A DNA stretch of 10,579 nucleotides from Sphingobacteriales bacterium (GCA_020058405.1 JAGVEE010000084.1:1-10579), one strand, 5' to 3'; positions 1 through 6,191 are shown, counted from the stretch's first letter. Notes: generated by a model not told the origin, from the sequence alone. A program made the numbers and translations.

Positions 1-136
1 CTCCGCTTCGCTTCGTTCGGGGACCCGTTAATCATCGTTTTAAAGGAGAAAAAAGTAGTTTGTCGTAGGCAAACTACTTTTTTCTCCTTTATATTTGACA
101 ACATTTAAGCCGGTCCCCGAACGAAGCGAAGCGGAG
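1..136. repeat. Nested inverted-repeat element with 25-bp GC-rich outer arms
   Basis: Positions 1-25 and 112-136 are perfect reverse complements (25 of 25). The arms are rich in G+C and contain short CGCTT/CGAAG iterations, in contrast to the AT-rich surroundings. They enclose an 86-bp AT-rich core that holds a second perfect dyad (41-62 / 70-91). The whole could fold as a long cruciform or a stem carrying an inner stem-loop. The left arm starts at the first base of the window, so the element may extend further left, and target-site duplications cannot be judged. It lies just downstream of the RidA-type gene. It resembles a REP/BIME-like or small non-autonomous mobile element in layout, but I see no family I can name. 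Confidence 0.85.
41..91. terminator. Bidirectional intrinsic-terminator-like hairpin
   Basis: A 22-bp perfect stem (41-62 with 70-91) surrounds a 7-nt loop (63-69). The core GTAGTTTG/CAAACTAC is preceded by an A tract and followed by a T6 tract. On either strand the stem is therefore followed by a U run, the form expected of a factor-independent terminator. It sits about 70 bp beyond the stop codon of the leftward RidA gene, so it is well placed to end the leftward kynurenine unit and any rightward transcript arriving from outside the window. Confidence 0.7.
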
Positions 137-158
137 TTGAGAGGCGTCGCTAATTCGA

Positions 159-566
159 TTAAACCGTCGCTATACACTTCAACTCTATCGCAATCGGAGT
201 TGGCAAGCAATTAATTTCGCAAGTAGTGCGACAGGGTAAATTGTCTTTGAAATACTCCGCATAAATTTCGTTGTATTTCTTGAAATCGTCTTTCATATTG
301 GTTAAGTAAACAGTTACGTCTACTAGTTTATCCCACGACGATCCTGCGTCTTCCAATATTAATTTCACATTGTTAAATACCGATCGGCATTGAATTTCGA
401 TGTCATACGATACAATGTTTCCTGCTTCATCCAATTCTACTCCCGGAATTTTTTTCGTTCCCTTTTCTCTCGGTCCTACGCCCGATAAAAATAATAAATC
501 ACCCACTCGCCTTGCGTGAGGATATAAACCTACTGGTTCTGGGGCTTTTGAACTGTTAATGATCAT
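159..566 (-). CDS. RidA-family protein, probable 2-aminomuconate deaminase
   Basis: This is a 135-residue protein with the full length and fold pattern of the RidA/YjgF family. An N-terminal YPHARRVGDLLFLSG strand pair (about 15-29) is followed by a central helix and a C-terminal PCRTTCEINCLPTP segment (111-124) with the family arginine (R113) and glutamate (E128) that line the active site between subunits. Several RidA relatives, such as AmnD of 2-aminophenol-degrading Pseudomonas, hydrolyse 2-aminomuconate to 2-oxo-hexenedioate plus ammonia. The neighbouring dehydrogenase should make exactly that substrate, so I infer this role. The alternative is a general enamine/imine deaminase that clears reactive intermediates. 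The ATG at 564-566 gives a normal RidA start, and a 7-bp array lies just upstream. It is probably the last gene of the leftward SDR-dehydrogenase-RidA unit. Confidence 0.85.
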   Translation of the reverse strand: MIINSSKAPEPVGLYPHARRVGDLLFLSGVGPREKGTKKIPGVELDEAGNIVSYDIEIQCRSVFNNVKLILEDAGSSWDKLVDVTVYLTNMKDDFKKYNEIYAEYFKDNLPCRTTCEINCLPTPIAIELKCIATV

Positions 567-570
567 GATA

Positions 571-598
571 AATTATGAATTATGAATTATGAATTATT
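571..598. repeat. Heptanucleotide array, unit AATTATG, 4 copies
   Basis: Three exact AATTATG units are followed by a fourth with one change (AATTATT). The array lies 5 bp upstream of the RidA-type start codon, within its presumed leader. It belongs to the set of 7-bp-period arrays that fill most intergenic spaces of this window. Confidence 0.9.
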
Positions 599-632
599 GC
601 AACACCATTTAAATTTTGCATGTTGTTGCTTT

Positions 633-674
633 CTAAAGACTAATGACTAATGACTAACGACTATCTACTAATCA
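633..674. repeat. Heptanucleotide array, unit CTAATGA, 6 degenerate copies
   Basis: The units in order are CTAAAGA, CTAATGA, CTAATGA, CTAACGA, CTATCTA and CTAATCA. The leading CTA is kept while the rest varies. The last unit contains the stop codon of the dehydrogenase gene (672-674, leftward), so the array begins at that gene's 3' end and runs into the gap before the RidA-type gene. Confidence 0.88.
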
Positions 675-2111
675 ATAAGCAATACAAACATTCTTCGCTT
701 CCGTAAAAAACCTCAGTGCTTCCCAGCCGCCTTCTCTGCCTACTCCCGAGTTTTTCATGCCTCCAAATGGTGTACGTAAATCGCGGAGTAACCAACAATT
801 TATCCAAATTATTCCGCTCTCTACTTTCTCCGCCATGCGGTGCGCTCGCGATAGGTTTTCTGTCCAGATACTTGCTGCTAAACCATACTCGGTTGCGTTT
901 GCATACATCAACACTTCTTCCTCTGTGTCAAAAGGTGTCAAGGTCACTACAGGTCCGAATATTTCTTCCATATTGGTTCTGCAATTATAAGTCAAACCTT
1001 CTATAACCGTTGGTTTTATAAAGTACCCATTCGCACATCTGCCTTCTGGTTTATAAGCTTCTCCTCCTGTTAATATGTTGCCACCTTCTTGCTTGGCAAT
1101 TTCTATGTAAGATAATACTTTTTCGTAATGAGCTTTAGAAACGATGGCTCCTACATTTACATCGCTAGATGGGTCGCCAATTTTGAGTTCATTTACTTTT
1201 TCAACAAAAGCATTTTTAAATTTATTATAAATACTTCTTTCCACAAAAATTCGCGATCCGCATAAACATATTTGACCTTGGTTTTCGAATGATGAACGAA
1301 CAGTTGTTTTTAACATCTTATCGAAATTACAATCGGCAAAAATGATGTTCGGATTTTTACCGCCCAGTTCTAATGATAATTTTTTGAACATAGGTGCAGC
1401 AATACTCGCTATGGTTCTACCCGTTGAGGTCCCACCTGTAAATGAGATGGCTTTAATAAGCGTATGTCTGCTCAAGGCATCGCCCACCTTAGGTCCTAGG
1501 CCATGCACAATGTTTAAAACTCCTTTTGGCAATCCTATTTCTTTACATACTTCCGATAGTAAATAAGAGGTATAAGGAGTAATTTCTGATGGCTTTGCAA
1601 TTACACAATTTCCGGCTGCTAATGCCGGTGCAATTTTCCAAGAAAATAAATACAATGGTAAATTCCATGGCGAAATACAAGCAACTACTCCAATTGGTCG
1701 GCGTAAAGTATAATTTACACCTACTCCTTCCATAAAATGTGTTTCGGTTGATTGTTGTTGTATTGCTGTTGCAAAAAATCTGAAATTACTTACGGCTCTA
1801 GGTATGTCTACTCTTCGAGCTAAACTCAAAGGCTTGCCATTGTCTAAACTCTCTGCTACTACAAACTCTTCCAAACGCGCTTCTATTCCTTTCGCAATGG
1901 CTTCAATATATGCCGCACGTTTTTCAAAATGCATATTGCCCCAAGCCTCTTCCGCTGCCTTTGCCGCATCCACTGCTTTTTGCACATCCGTAAGATCCGA
2001 ATCTGGTATCATCGCAAAAACCGAACCCGTTGCCGGATCAATATTCTCTAAATATTGCCCCCCGCTCGGCTCTACCAGTTCACCATTTATGTAATTTTTT
2101 AAATATATCAT
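672..2111 (-). CDS. 2-aminomuconic-6-semialdehyde dehydrogenase (ALDH8A1/AmnC type)
   Basis: The protein (479 residues) is a complete NAD-dependent aldehyde dehydrogenase. Visible landmarks are SPWNLPLY with the oxyanion asparagine (N150), the IAKPSE cofactor lysine (K173), FTGG (224-227), the general base in LELGGKNP (E248) and the catalytic cysteine in GQICLCGSR (C282). The NQGQICLC, NFRFFA and NCWLLRDLRTPFGG stretches closely resemble animal ALDH8A1, which oxidises 2-aminomuconate semialdehyde. Arginines in the last two are candidates for binding the substrate carboxylates. The product would pass to the RidA-family deaminase next door, and the substrate comes from ACMSD encoded on the other side of the divergent promoter. 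The ATG at 2109-2111 gives the family-like MIYLKNYINGEL start. A GTG six codons earlier is also open but adds residues I do not recognise. Confidence 0.92.
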   Translation of the reverse strand: MIYLKNYINGELVEPSGGQYLENIDPATGSVFAMIPDSDLTDVQKAVDAAKAAEEAWGNMHFEKRAAYIEAIAKGIEARLEEFVVAESLDNGKPLSLARRVDIPRAVSNFRFFATAIQQQSTETHFMEGVGVNYTLRRPIGVVACISPWNLPLYLFSWKIAPALAAGNCVIAKPSEITPYTSYLLSEVCKEIGLPKGVLNIVHGLGPKVGDALSRHTLIKAISFTGGTSTGRTIASIAAPMFKKLSLELGGKNPNIIFADCNFDKMLKTTVRSSFENQGQICLCGSRIFVERSIYNKFKNAFVEKVNELKIGDPSSDVNVGAIVSKAHYEKVLSYIEIAKQEGGNILTGGEAYKPEGRCANGYFIKPTVIEGLTYNCRTNMEEIFGPVVTLTPFDTEEEVLMYANATEYGLAASIWTENLSRAHRMAEKVESGIIWINCWLLRDLRTPFGGMKNSGVGREGGWEALRFFTEAKNVCIAY

Positions 2112-2139
2112 CCTATAAAGATTAAGCACCTACTGTGCA

Positions 2140-2195
2140 TAATTCGTAATTCTTAATTCTTAATTCTTAATTCTTAAAACGTAATTCATAATTTA
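2140..2195. repeat. Heptanucleotide array, unit TAATTCT, 8 copies
   Basis: One TAATTCG is followed by four exact TAATTCT units and three diverged ones (TAAAACG, TAATTCA, TAATTTA). The last unit includes the stop codon of the SDR gene (2193-2195, leftward), so the array starts at that gene's 3' end. It fills most of the 81-bp gap to the dehydrogenase start. TAA occurs in most units on both strands, which puts stop codons in every frame. Confidence 0.92.
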
Positions 2196-2972
2196 AAACG
2201 CCATCGTTCTTCCCCCATCTACCGCAATACTCTGCCCATTTATATATCCACCAGCCGGTGAAGCTAAAAACGCTGCTAAGCCTGCAATTTCATCGGCTGT
2301 ACCAAATCTGCCTGCAGGAATTTCATCGAGCATTTCTTTTTCGATAGCATCTACTGCATGTTGCGTTTTTTGAGCTTTGCCTTGTATTATATTTTCTAAT
2401 CGTATGGTTTTAGTAGCTCCTGGTAAAACATTGTTAACGGTAATACCATCTTTTGCCAATTCAAAACTCAATGTTTTAGCCCAACCAGCAACTGCTGCAC
2501 GTGTGGTATTGCTAACGCCTAGGCCTTTTAATGGCTGACGAACAGAGGTTGAAACTACGTTAATTATTCGTCCCCATTTATTACTATTCATGTGTGGTAT
2601 TACCGCTTGTACTAATACATGGTTACACAGTAAATGCGATTGGTAAGCGGCTATAAATGCTGATGGTTCTGCGTCGGTTATTGGGCCTGCCGGAGGACCG
2701 CCAGTGTTATTAATTAAAATATCTATTTTCTTACTTTCTAAATATTGAGCTATTTTAAACTGAACATTTTTATAATCGGAGAAATCGGCAACCAAATATT
2801 CATGTGCACCCTGATTGGGTAATTCCAATACCACTTCTTTTAGGGCTTGCTCATTACGAGCCAATAAAGTAACGCTAGCGCCTAATAGAGCCAATTCCAC
2901 AGCAATTGCTTTGCCAATACCCTGAGTACTACCGCAAACCAATGCTCTTTTACCTTTTAAATTTAAGTCCAT
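2193..2972 (-). CDS. SDR-fold protein with non-canonical active site
   Basis: The 259-residue product is a classical-length short-chain dehydrogenase/reductase. It has a dinucleotide-binding loop CGSTQGIG (13-20; glycines 14, 18 and 20), an INNTGG motif (87-92) in place of the common NNAG, and a GRFGTADEIAGLAAFLASPA tail region followed by INGQSIAVDGG. The expected YxxxK is replaced by SxxxR (S154, R158, in VSNTTRAAV), although nearby serines 141 and 143 remain. Related SDR subgroups lacking the tetrad are known and annotated as 3-oxoacyl-ACP-reductase-like, with no settled reaction. As first gene of the leftward kynurenine unit it may act on a pathway intermediate, but that is inference. I chose the ATG at 2970-2972. 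A longer reading from 3074 would run through the promoter-like TATATTTG and add a non-SDR sequence. Confidence 0.88.
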   Translation of the reverse strand: MDLNLKGKRALVCGSTQGIGKAIAVELALLGASVTLLARNEQALKEVVLELPNQGAHEYLVADFSDYKNVQFKIAQYLESKKIDILINNTGGPPAGPITDAEPSAFIAAYQSHLLCNHVLVQAVIPHMNSNKWGRIINVVSTSVRQPLKGLGVSNTTRAAVAGWAKTLSFELAKDGITVNNVLPGATKTIRLENIIQGKAQKTQHAVDAIEKEMLDEIPAGRFGTADEIAGLAAFLASPAGGYINGQSIAVDGGRTMAF

Positions 2973-2986
2973 CGAAATATTTTCTT

Positions 2987-3017
2987 CAAATATACATAAG
3001 TACAGCATATCCGGAAA
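2987..3017 (-). promoter_or_regulatory. Bacteroidota-type promoter for the leftward unit
   Basis: Read on the minus strand, TATATTTG (2994-2987) is an exact match to the Bacteroidota -7 motif TAnnTTTG. TTTC (3017-3014) lies 19 nt upstream as a one-mismatch -33 TTTG. The -7 box ends 14 bp before the SDR ATG, so the leader would be very short. Confidence 0.6.
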
Positions 3018-3039
3018 TGAAAAAAGCAGGTTTAGGGGC

Positions 3040-3070
3040 TTTGTAATGCCTTTTTCAAATTGTACATTTA
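3040..3070 (+). promoter_or_regulatory. Bacteroidota-type promoter for the rightward unit
   Basis: TTTG (3040-3043) is followed after 19 nt by TACATTTA (3063-3070), which matches the -7 motif TAnnTTTG except at the last base. It ends 21 bp before the ATG of the dioxygenase gene. It overlaps no gene once the shorter SDR start is accepted, and it sits back to back with the leftward promoter. A shared regulator could bind between the two, but I cannot identify an operator with confidence. Confidence 0.5.
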
Positions 3071-3091
3071 CCATCTCTAAATAATTATACC

Positions 3092-3619
3092 ATGGCTATA
3101 CTAAGACCTTTCAATTTCAAAAAATGGATTGATGATAATAGACATCTCCTAAAACCACCCGTAGGAAATCAATGTGTATATAAAGATGCAGAAAACTTTA
3201 TTGTGATGGTGGTTGGTGGACCGAATTCGCGAAAAGATTTTCATTACAATGAAAGTGAAGAATTGTATTTACAAGTAGAAGGAAATATGGTGCTTCGAAT
3301 TATTGAAGATGGAAAACCTGTAGATATTCCTATTAACGAAGGCGATATGTTTTTACTTCCTCCGAAAACACCGCACTCTCCTCAACGCCCAGAAAATACA
3401 GTGGGTTTGGTGGTAGAAAAAGTTCGCGAAAATAAAGAAATCGACGGCTTTATTTGGTTCTGCGAAAATTGCAATGAGAAATTATACGAAGAATATTTTG
3501 AACTCACCGACATCGTAAAACAACTTCCTCCAGTAATGGAAAAGTTTTACTCTAGTGAAGAGAAACGAGTTTGCAACCATTGTGGTAATGTGATGCAACC
3601 ACCTAAAGCGAAAAAATAA
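3092..3619 (+). CDS. nbaC: 3-hydroxyanthranilate 3,4-dioxygenase
   Basis: This 175-residue cupin opens the ring of 3-hydroxyanthranilate with O2, giving 2-amino-3-carboxymuconate semialdehyde. The catalytic iron ligands are visible as H51 and E57 (DFHYNESEELY) and H95 (TPHSPQRP). R47 and R99 match substrate-binding arginines of the characterised Cupriavidus enzyme almost number for number. A second, rubredoxin-like iron site is present as two CxxC pairs (C124/C127 and C161/C164) in the C-terminal tail, a mark of the bacterial-type enzyme. Length is typical. The A/T-rich leader lacks a Shine-Dalgarno sequence. As first gene of the rightward unit it is followed, after a repeat of AAATG units, by the decarboxylase that consumes its unstable product before it cyclises to quinolinate. 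Confidence 0.96.
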   Translation: MAILRPFNFKKWIDDNRHLLKPPVGNQCVYKDAENFIVMVVGGPNSRKDFHYNESEELYLQVEGNMVLRIIEDGKPVDIPINEGDMFLLPPKTPHSPQRPENTVGLVVEKVRENKEIDGFIWFCENCNEKLYEEYFELTDIVKQLPPVMEKFYSSEEKRVCNHCGNVMQPPKAKK

Positions 3620-3653
3620 ATGTGCAAATGATAAATGCGAAAATGTGCAAATG
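3618..3653 (+). repeat. Short array of AAATG-containing units (7-8 bp period)
   Basis: AAATG recurs at 3618, 3626, 3633, 3641 and 3649, with spacings of 8, 7, 8 and 8. It starts within the TAA stop of the dioxygenase gene (3617-3619) and ends in the ATG of the ACMSD gene (3651-3653). The repeat therefore sets the junction between the two cistrons and supplies several extra ATGs and TGAs. Confidence 0.8.
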
Positions 3654-4661
3654 AAGATAGATATTCATACTCATATAATTCCCGAGCACATGCCTCGATG
3701 GGCGGAGAAGTTTGGTTACGGTGGTTTTATACATTTAGACCATCACAAACCTTGCTGTGCGAGGATGATGCAAGACGATAAATTTTTCCGTGAGATACAA
3801 GATAATTGCTGGGATGCAGAAGTTCGTATTAAAGAATGTAATCACCATCACGTAGATGTACAAGTGCTCTCTACCATACCGGTAATGTTTTCGTATTGGG
3901 CGAAAGCGAATGATGCATTGGATGTTTCTAAATATTTGAATGATCATATTGCAGACATAGTACGTAAATATCCTACTAAATTTGTAGGGCTTGCCACCAT
4001 TCCTTTGCAGGACATAGATTTGGCAGTGCAAGAGCTACACCGTTGCATAAAAGAGTTGGGCATGGCCGGTGTACAAATTGGTTCGCATGTAAATGATTTG
4101 AATCTAAACGACCCACACTTTTATCCTTTTTATGAAGAAGCTGAAAAACTAGGTGCCGCTATTTTTGTTCATCCTTGGGACATGATGTCGAAAGAAAAAA
4201 TGCAAAAATATTGGTTGCCTTGGTTAGTGGGAATGCCTGCAGAATCATCGCTTGCGATATGCTCCATGATTTTCGGTGGGATATTTGAAAAGTACCCAAA
4301 ACTACGTGTAGCCTTTGCGCACGGTGGGGGAAGTTTCCCAGCAACTATTGGCAGAATAGAACACGGTTTTAACGTTCGCCCTGATTTAGTAGCGATAGAT
4401 AACCCAATTAATCCTCGTAATTATTTGAATAAATTTTACATAGACACCCTGGTACACGACCCATTAATGATGAATTATTTGATGGAATTATTCGGCCCCA
4501 ATCAATTAGCATTAGGCACGGATTACCCGTTTCCATTAGGCGAATTGCAACCCGGAAAATTAATTGAAAGCATGCCCTACTCAGCTGAAGTGAAAGATCG
4601 ATTAAACGCTGGAACAGCCTTGGAGTGGCTAGGCCTAAGCAGAAGCAGCTTTGAGTTTTAG
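3651..4661 (+). CDS. nbaD: 2-amino-3-carboxymuconate-6-semialdehyde decarboxylase (ACMSD)
   Basis: A 336-residue amidohydrolase-superfamily protein that decarboxylates aminocarboxymuconate semialdehyde to 2-aminomuconate semialdehyde, diverting carbon away from quinolinate and NAD. The zinc-site residues are all visible: HxH at 6 and 8 (KIDIHTHIIPE), H174 (IFVHPWDMM) and D291 (LGTDYPFPLG). H224 (FAHGGGSFP) corresponds to the catalytic histidine of the Pseudomonas enzyme, and R47 in FFREIQDNCWD matches a conserved position. Length is typical. I start at the ATG 3651-3653, which gives MKIDIHTH as in the family. The GTG two codons earlier (3645) is open but adds only two residues. The stop codon lies inside the first unit of a long heptanucleotide array. 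Confidence 0.96.
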   Translation: MKIDIHTHIIPEHMPRWAEKFGYGGFIHLDHHKPCCARMMQDDKFFREIQDNCWDAEVRIKECNHHHVDVQVLSTIPVMFSYWAKANDALDVSKYLNDHIADIVRKYPTKFVGLATIPLQDIDLAVQELHRCIKELGMAGVQIGSHVNDLNLNDPHFYPFYEEAEKLGAAIFVHPWDMMSKEKMQKYWLPWLVGMPAESSLAICSMIFGGIFEKYPKLRVAFAHGGGSFPATIGRIEHGFNVRPDLVAIDNPINPRNYLNKFYIDTLVHDPLMMNYLMELFGPNQLALGTDYPFPLGELQPGKLIESMPYSAEVKDRLNAGTALEWLGLSRSSFEF

Positions 4662-4747
4662 AATTTAGATATTAGAATTTAGAATTTAGAATTTAGTTAT
4701 TAGAAAATAGAAAAAGAGGAAATGGAATTAAGTATTAAGAATTAAGA
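4657..4747. repeat. Heptanucleotide array, unit TTTAGAA grading into ATTAAGA
   Basis: Successive 7-mers from 4657 read TTTAGAA, TTTAGAT, ATTAGAA, TTTAGAA, TTTAGAA, TTTAGTT, ATTAGAA and AATAGAA. After two diverged units come ATTAAGT, ATTAAGA and ATTAAGA, still in the same 7-bp phase. The first unit contains the ACMSD stop codon (4659-4661). With the next array it fills the 148-bp gap before the kynureninase gene, where I see no promoter or RNA gene. Confidence 0.88.
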
Positions 4748-4763
4748 AAGCAAAGCACTTCCA

Positions 4764-4805
4764 AATTCGTAATTCGTAATTCGTAATTCGTAATTTGTAA
4801 TTCAC
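4764..4805. repeat. Heptanucleotide array, unit AATTCGT, 6 copies
   Basis: Four exact AATTCGT units are followed by AATTTGT and AATTCAC. The array ends 4 bp before the ATG of the kynureninase gene, so it makes up the immediate 5' leader of that cistron, and no Shine-Dalgarno sequence is present. Confidence 0.93.
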
Positions 4806-4809
4806 AAAA

Positions 4810-6081
4810 ATGAAATTTGAAAATACCCTACCCTTTGCTCAACAACAAGATGCAAACGACCCTTTAAGAAAATTTAGATCGGCTTTTTTATTTCCGCAGC
4901 ACGAGGGTAAAGATGCCATCTATTTCTGTGGAAATTCTTTAGGCTTACAACCGAAAGCTACACGCGATTACATTTTGAAGCAGCTCGATAATTGGAGTGC
5001 TTACGGTGTGGAAGGACATTTTAAAACCGACACCCCATGGATGTATTACCAAAAAACTACGAAAGAGAGTTTAGCGAAATTAATTGGTGCCAAACCCATT
5101 GAAGTGGTAGCCATGAACCAGCTTACGGTGAATTTACACTTAATGATGGTTAGTTTTTATCGCCCTACAAAAGATCGTTATAAAATAATAATGGAAGGTG
5201 GTGCTTTTCCATCCGACCAATACGCAATGGAATCACAAGTTCGTTTCCACGGCTTCGCTCCCGAAGATGCAATAATAGAATTAATACCTCGCGAAGGAGA
5301 ATACACACTTCGCCAAGAAGATATTTTAGACACCATAGAACAACACAAAGACTCGCTGGCTTTAGTGATGATGGGTGGGGTAAATTATTACACAGGACAG
5401 TTTTTTCCTTTAAAAGAAATCACCCAAAAAGCACACGAAGCAGGTGCATTTTGTGGATTCGATTTAGCACATGCCATGGGTAATGTACCGATGGAATTAC
5501 ACGATTGGGATGTTGATTTTGCGATGTGGTGTTCTTATAAATATTTGAACTCTAGTCCAGGTGGAATTTCTGGAATTTACATACATGAAAAACACTGTAC
5601 AAACCCCGATACGCCTCGCTTTGCCGGTTGGTGGGGATATAAAGAAGATACTCGTTTCCAAATGAAAAAAGGATACATTCCGGAACCCGGTGCAGAAGGT
5701 TGGCAAATGAGTAATGTGCCTGTGTTAACTATGGCTGCGCATAGAGCTGCATTGGATTTATTTGATGAAGCAAGTTTATCAGCCTTAAGAGAAAAAAGTT
5801 TGAAACTAACCGCATACATGGAATACATAGTTAACGAAGCAAACAAAAAAATAGGTTTCGAAAAATTCAACATTATTACTCCTTTGGAACCTGCTAATCG
5901 TGGTGCACAACTTTCTATAATTTGCAAAGAAGGCGGTAAAAAAGTATTCGATAAACTAACCGAACAAGGTGTTATTGGCGACTGGCGCGAACCCGAAGTA
6001 TTACGCTTTGCTCCTGTACCGATGTATAACTCGTTTGAGGATGTTTATCGATTTGGTGAAATTCTAAAGACTAATGACTAA
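4810..6081 (+). CDS. kynU: Kynureninase
   Basis: The 423-residue protein is a full-length fold-type I PLP enzyme that cleaves kynurenine or 3-hydroxykynurenine to (3-hydroxy)anthranilate plus alanine. Recognisable segments are YFCGNSLGLQP (38-48), GVEGHFKTDTPW (66-77), the PLP-contacting aspartate and histidine in GFDLAHAMGN (D218, H221), and the PLP lysine in CSYKYLNSSPGG (K244, next to Y243). FAGWWGY (271-277) and REPEVLRFAPVPMYNS (393-408) are further family signatures. Next to the monooxygenase and the 3-hydroxyanthranilate dioxygenase, 3-hydroxykynurenine is the likely main substrate. The last few codons (LKTND and stop) lie within a 7-bp array, so the protein's extreme C terminus appears to be shaped by the repeat. 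Confidence 0.97.
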   Translation: MKFENTLPFAQQQDANDPLRKFRSAFLFPQHEGKDAIYFCGNSLGLQPKATRDYILKQLDNWSAYGVEGHFKTDTPWMYYQKTTKESLAKLIGAKPIEVVAMNQLTVNLHLMMVSFYRPTKDRYKIIMEGGAFPSDQYAMESQVRFHGFAPEDAIIELIPREGEYTLRQEDILDTIEQHKDSLALVMMGGVNYYTGQFFPLKEITQKAHEAGAFCGFDLAHAMGNVPMELHDWDVDFAMWCSYKYLNSSPGGISGIYIHEKHCTNPDTPRFAGWWGYKEDTRFQMKKGYIPEPGAEGWQMSNVPVLTMAAHRAALDLFDEASLSALREKSLKLTAYMEYIVNEANKKIGFEKFNIITPLEPANRGAQLSIICKEGGKKVFDKLTEQGVIGDWREPEVLRFAPVPMYNSFEDVYRFGEILKTND

Positions 6082-6126
6082 AATATAAATTCTAAATTCT
6101 AAAAACTAAATTCTAAATGTAGAATA
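6064..6126. repeat. Heptanucleotide array, unit CTAAATT, 9 degenerate copies
   Basis: The units from 6064 read CTAAAGA, CTAATGA, CTAAAAT, ATAAATT, CTAAATT, CTAAAAA, CTAAATT, CTAAATG and TAGAATA. The first two and a half units are coding and include the kynureninase stop codon (6079-6081). The CTAAATT unit is the reverse complement of the AATTTAG unit that follows ACMSD (4657-4712). Confidence 0.88.
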
Positions 6127-6154
6127 ATGCAAAACTTTTTCAAATTACCGACGT

Positions 6155-6189
6155 CTAAATACTAAAGACTAACTACTAAAGACTAAAAC
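6155..6189. repeat. Heptanucleotide array, unit CTAAAGA, 5 copies
   Basis: The units are CTAAATA, CTAAAGA, CTAACTA, CTAAAGA and CTAAAAC, ending 2 bp before the ATG of the monooxygenase gene. With the preceding array it occupies most of the 110-bp gap between kynureninase and the monooxygenase. Confidence 0.9.
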
Positions 6190-6191
6190 AA

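Noticed and set aside
140..175. Direct repeat CGTCGCTA at the 3' end of the RidA-type gene
   Set aside because: Two 8-bp copies 20 bp apart, one in coding sequence. Too short to interpret as an attachment site or target duplication.
598..629. Weak inverted repeat GCAACA/TGTTGC between the dehydrogenase and RidA genes
   Set aside because: Only 6-bp arms with a 19-20-nt loop and no T tract, so not convincing as a terminator or operator.
716..1006. Open frames on the plus strand opposite the aldehyde dehydrogenase (also 1342-1566 and 1804-2094)
   Set aside because: They are antisense to a well-conserved gene, have no family features, and are readily explained as frame shadows.
2140..2195. CRISPR-like repetition
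   Set aside because: The units are 7 bp in direct tandem without spacers, and no cas genes are present. It is a simple-sequence array.
2973..3074. A 34-codon N-terminal extension of the SDR reading frame
   Set aside because: It does not resemble SDR sequence, covers the TATATTTG promoter-like box, and would place the start 17 bp from the divergent dioxygenase ATG. The ATG at 2970-2972 gives a normal SDR N terminus.
5497..5927. Minus-strand open frames opposite kynureninase (similar ones opposite ACMSD and kmo)
   Set aside because: No recognisable domain or promoter, and they lie entirely antisense to a conserved enzyme.
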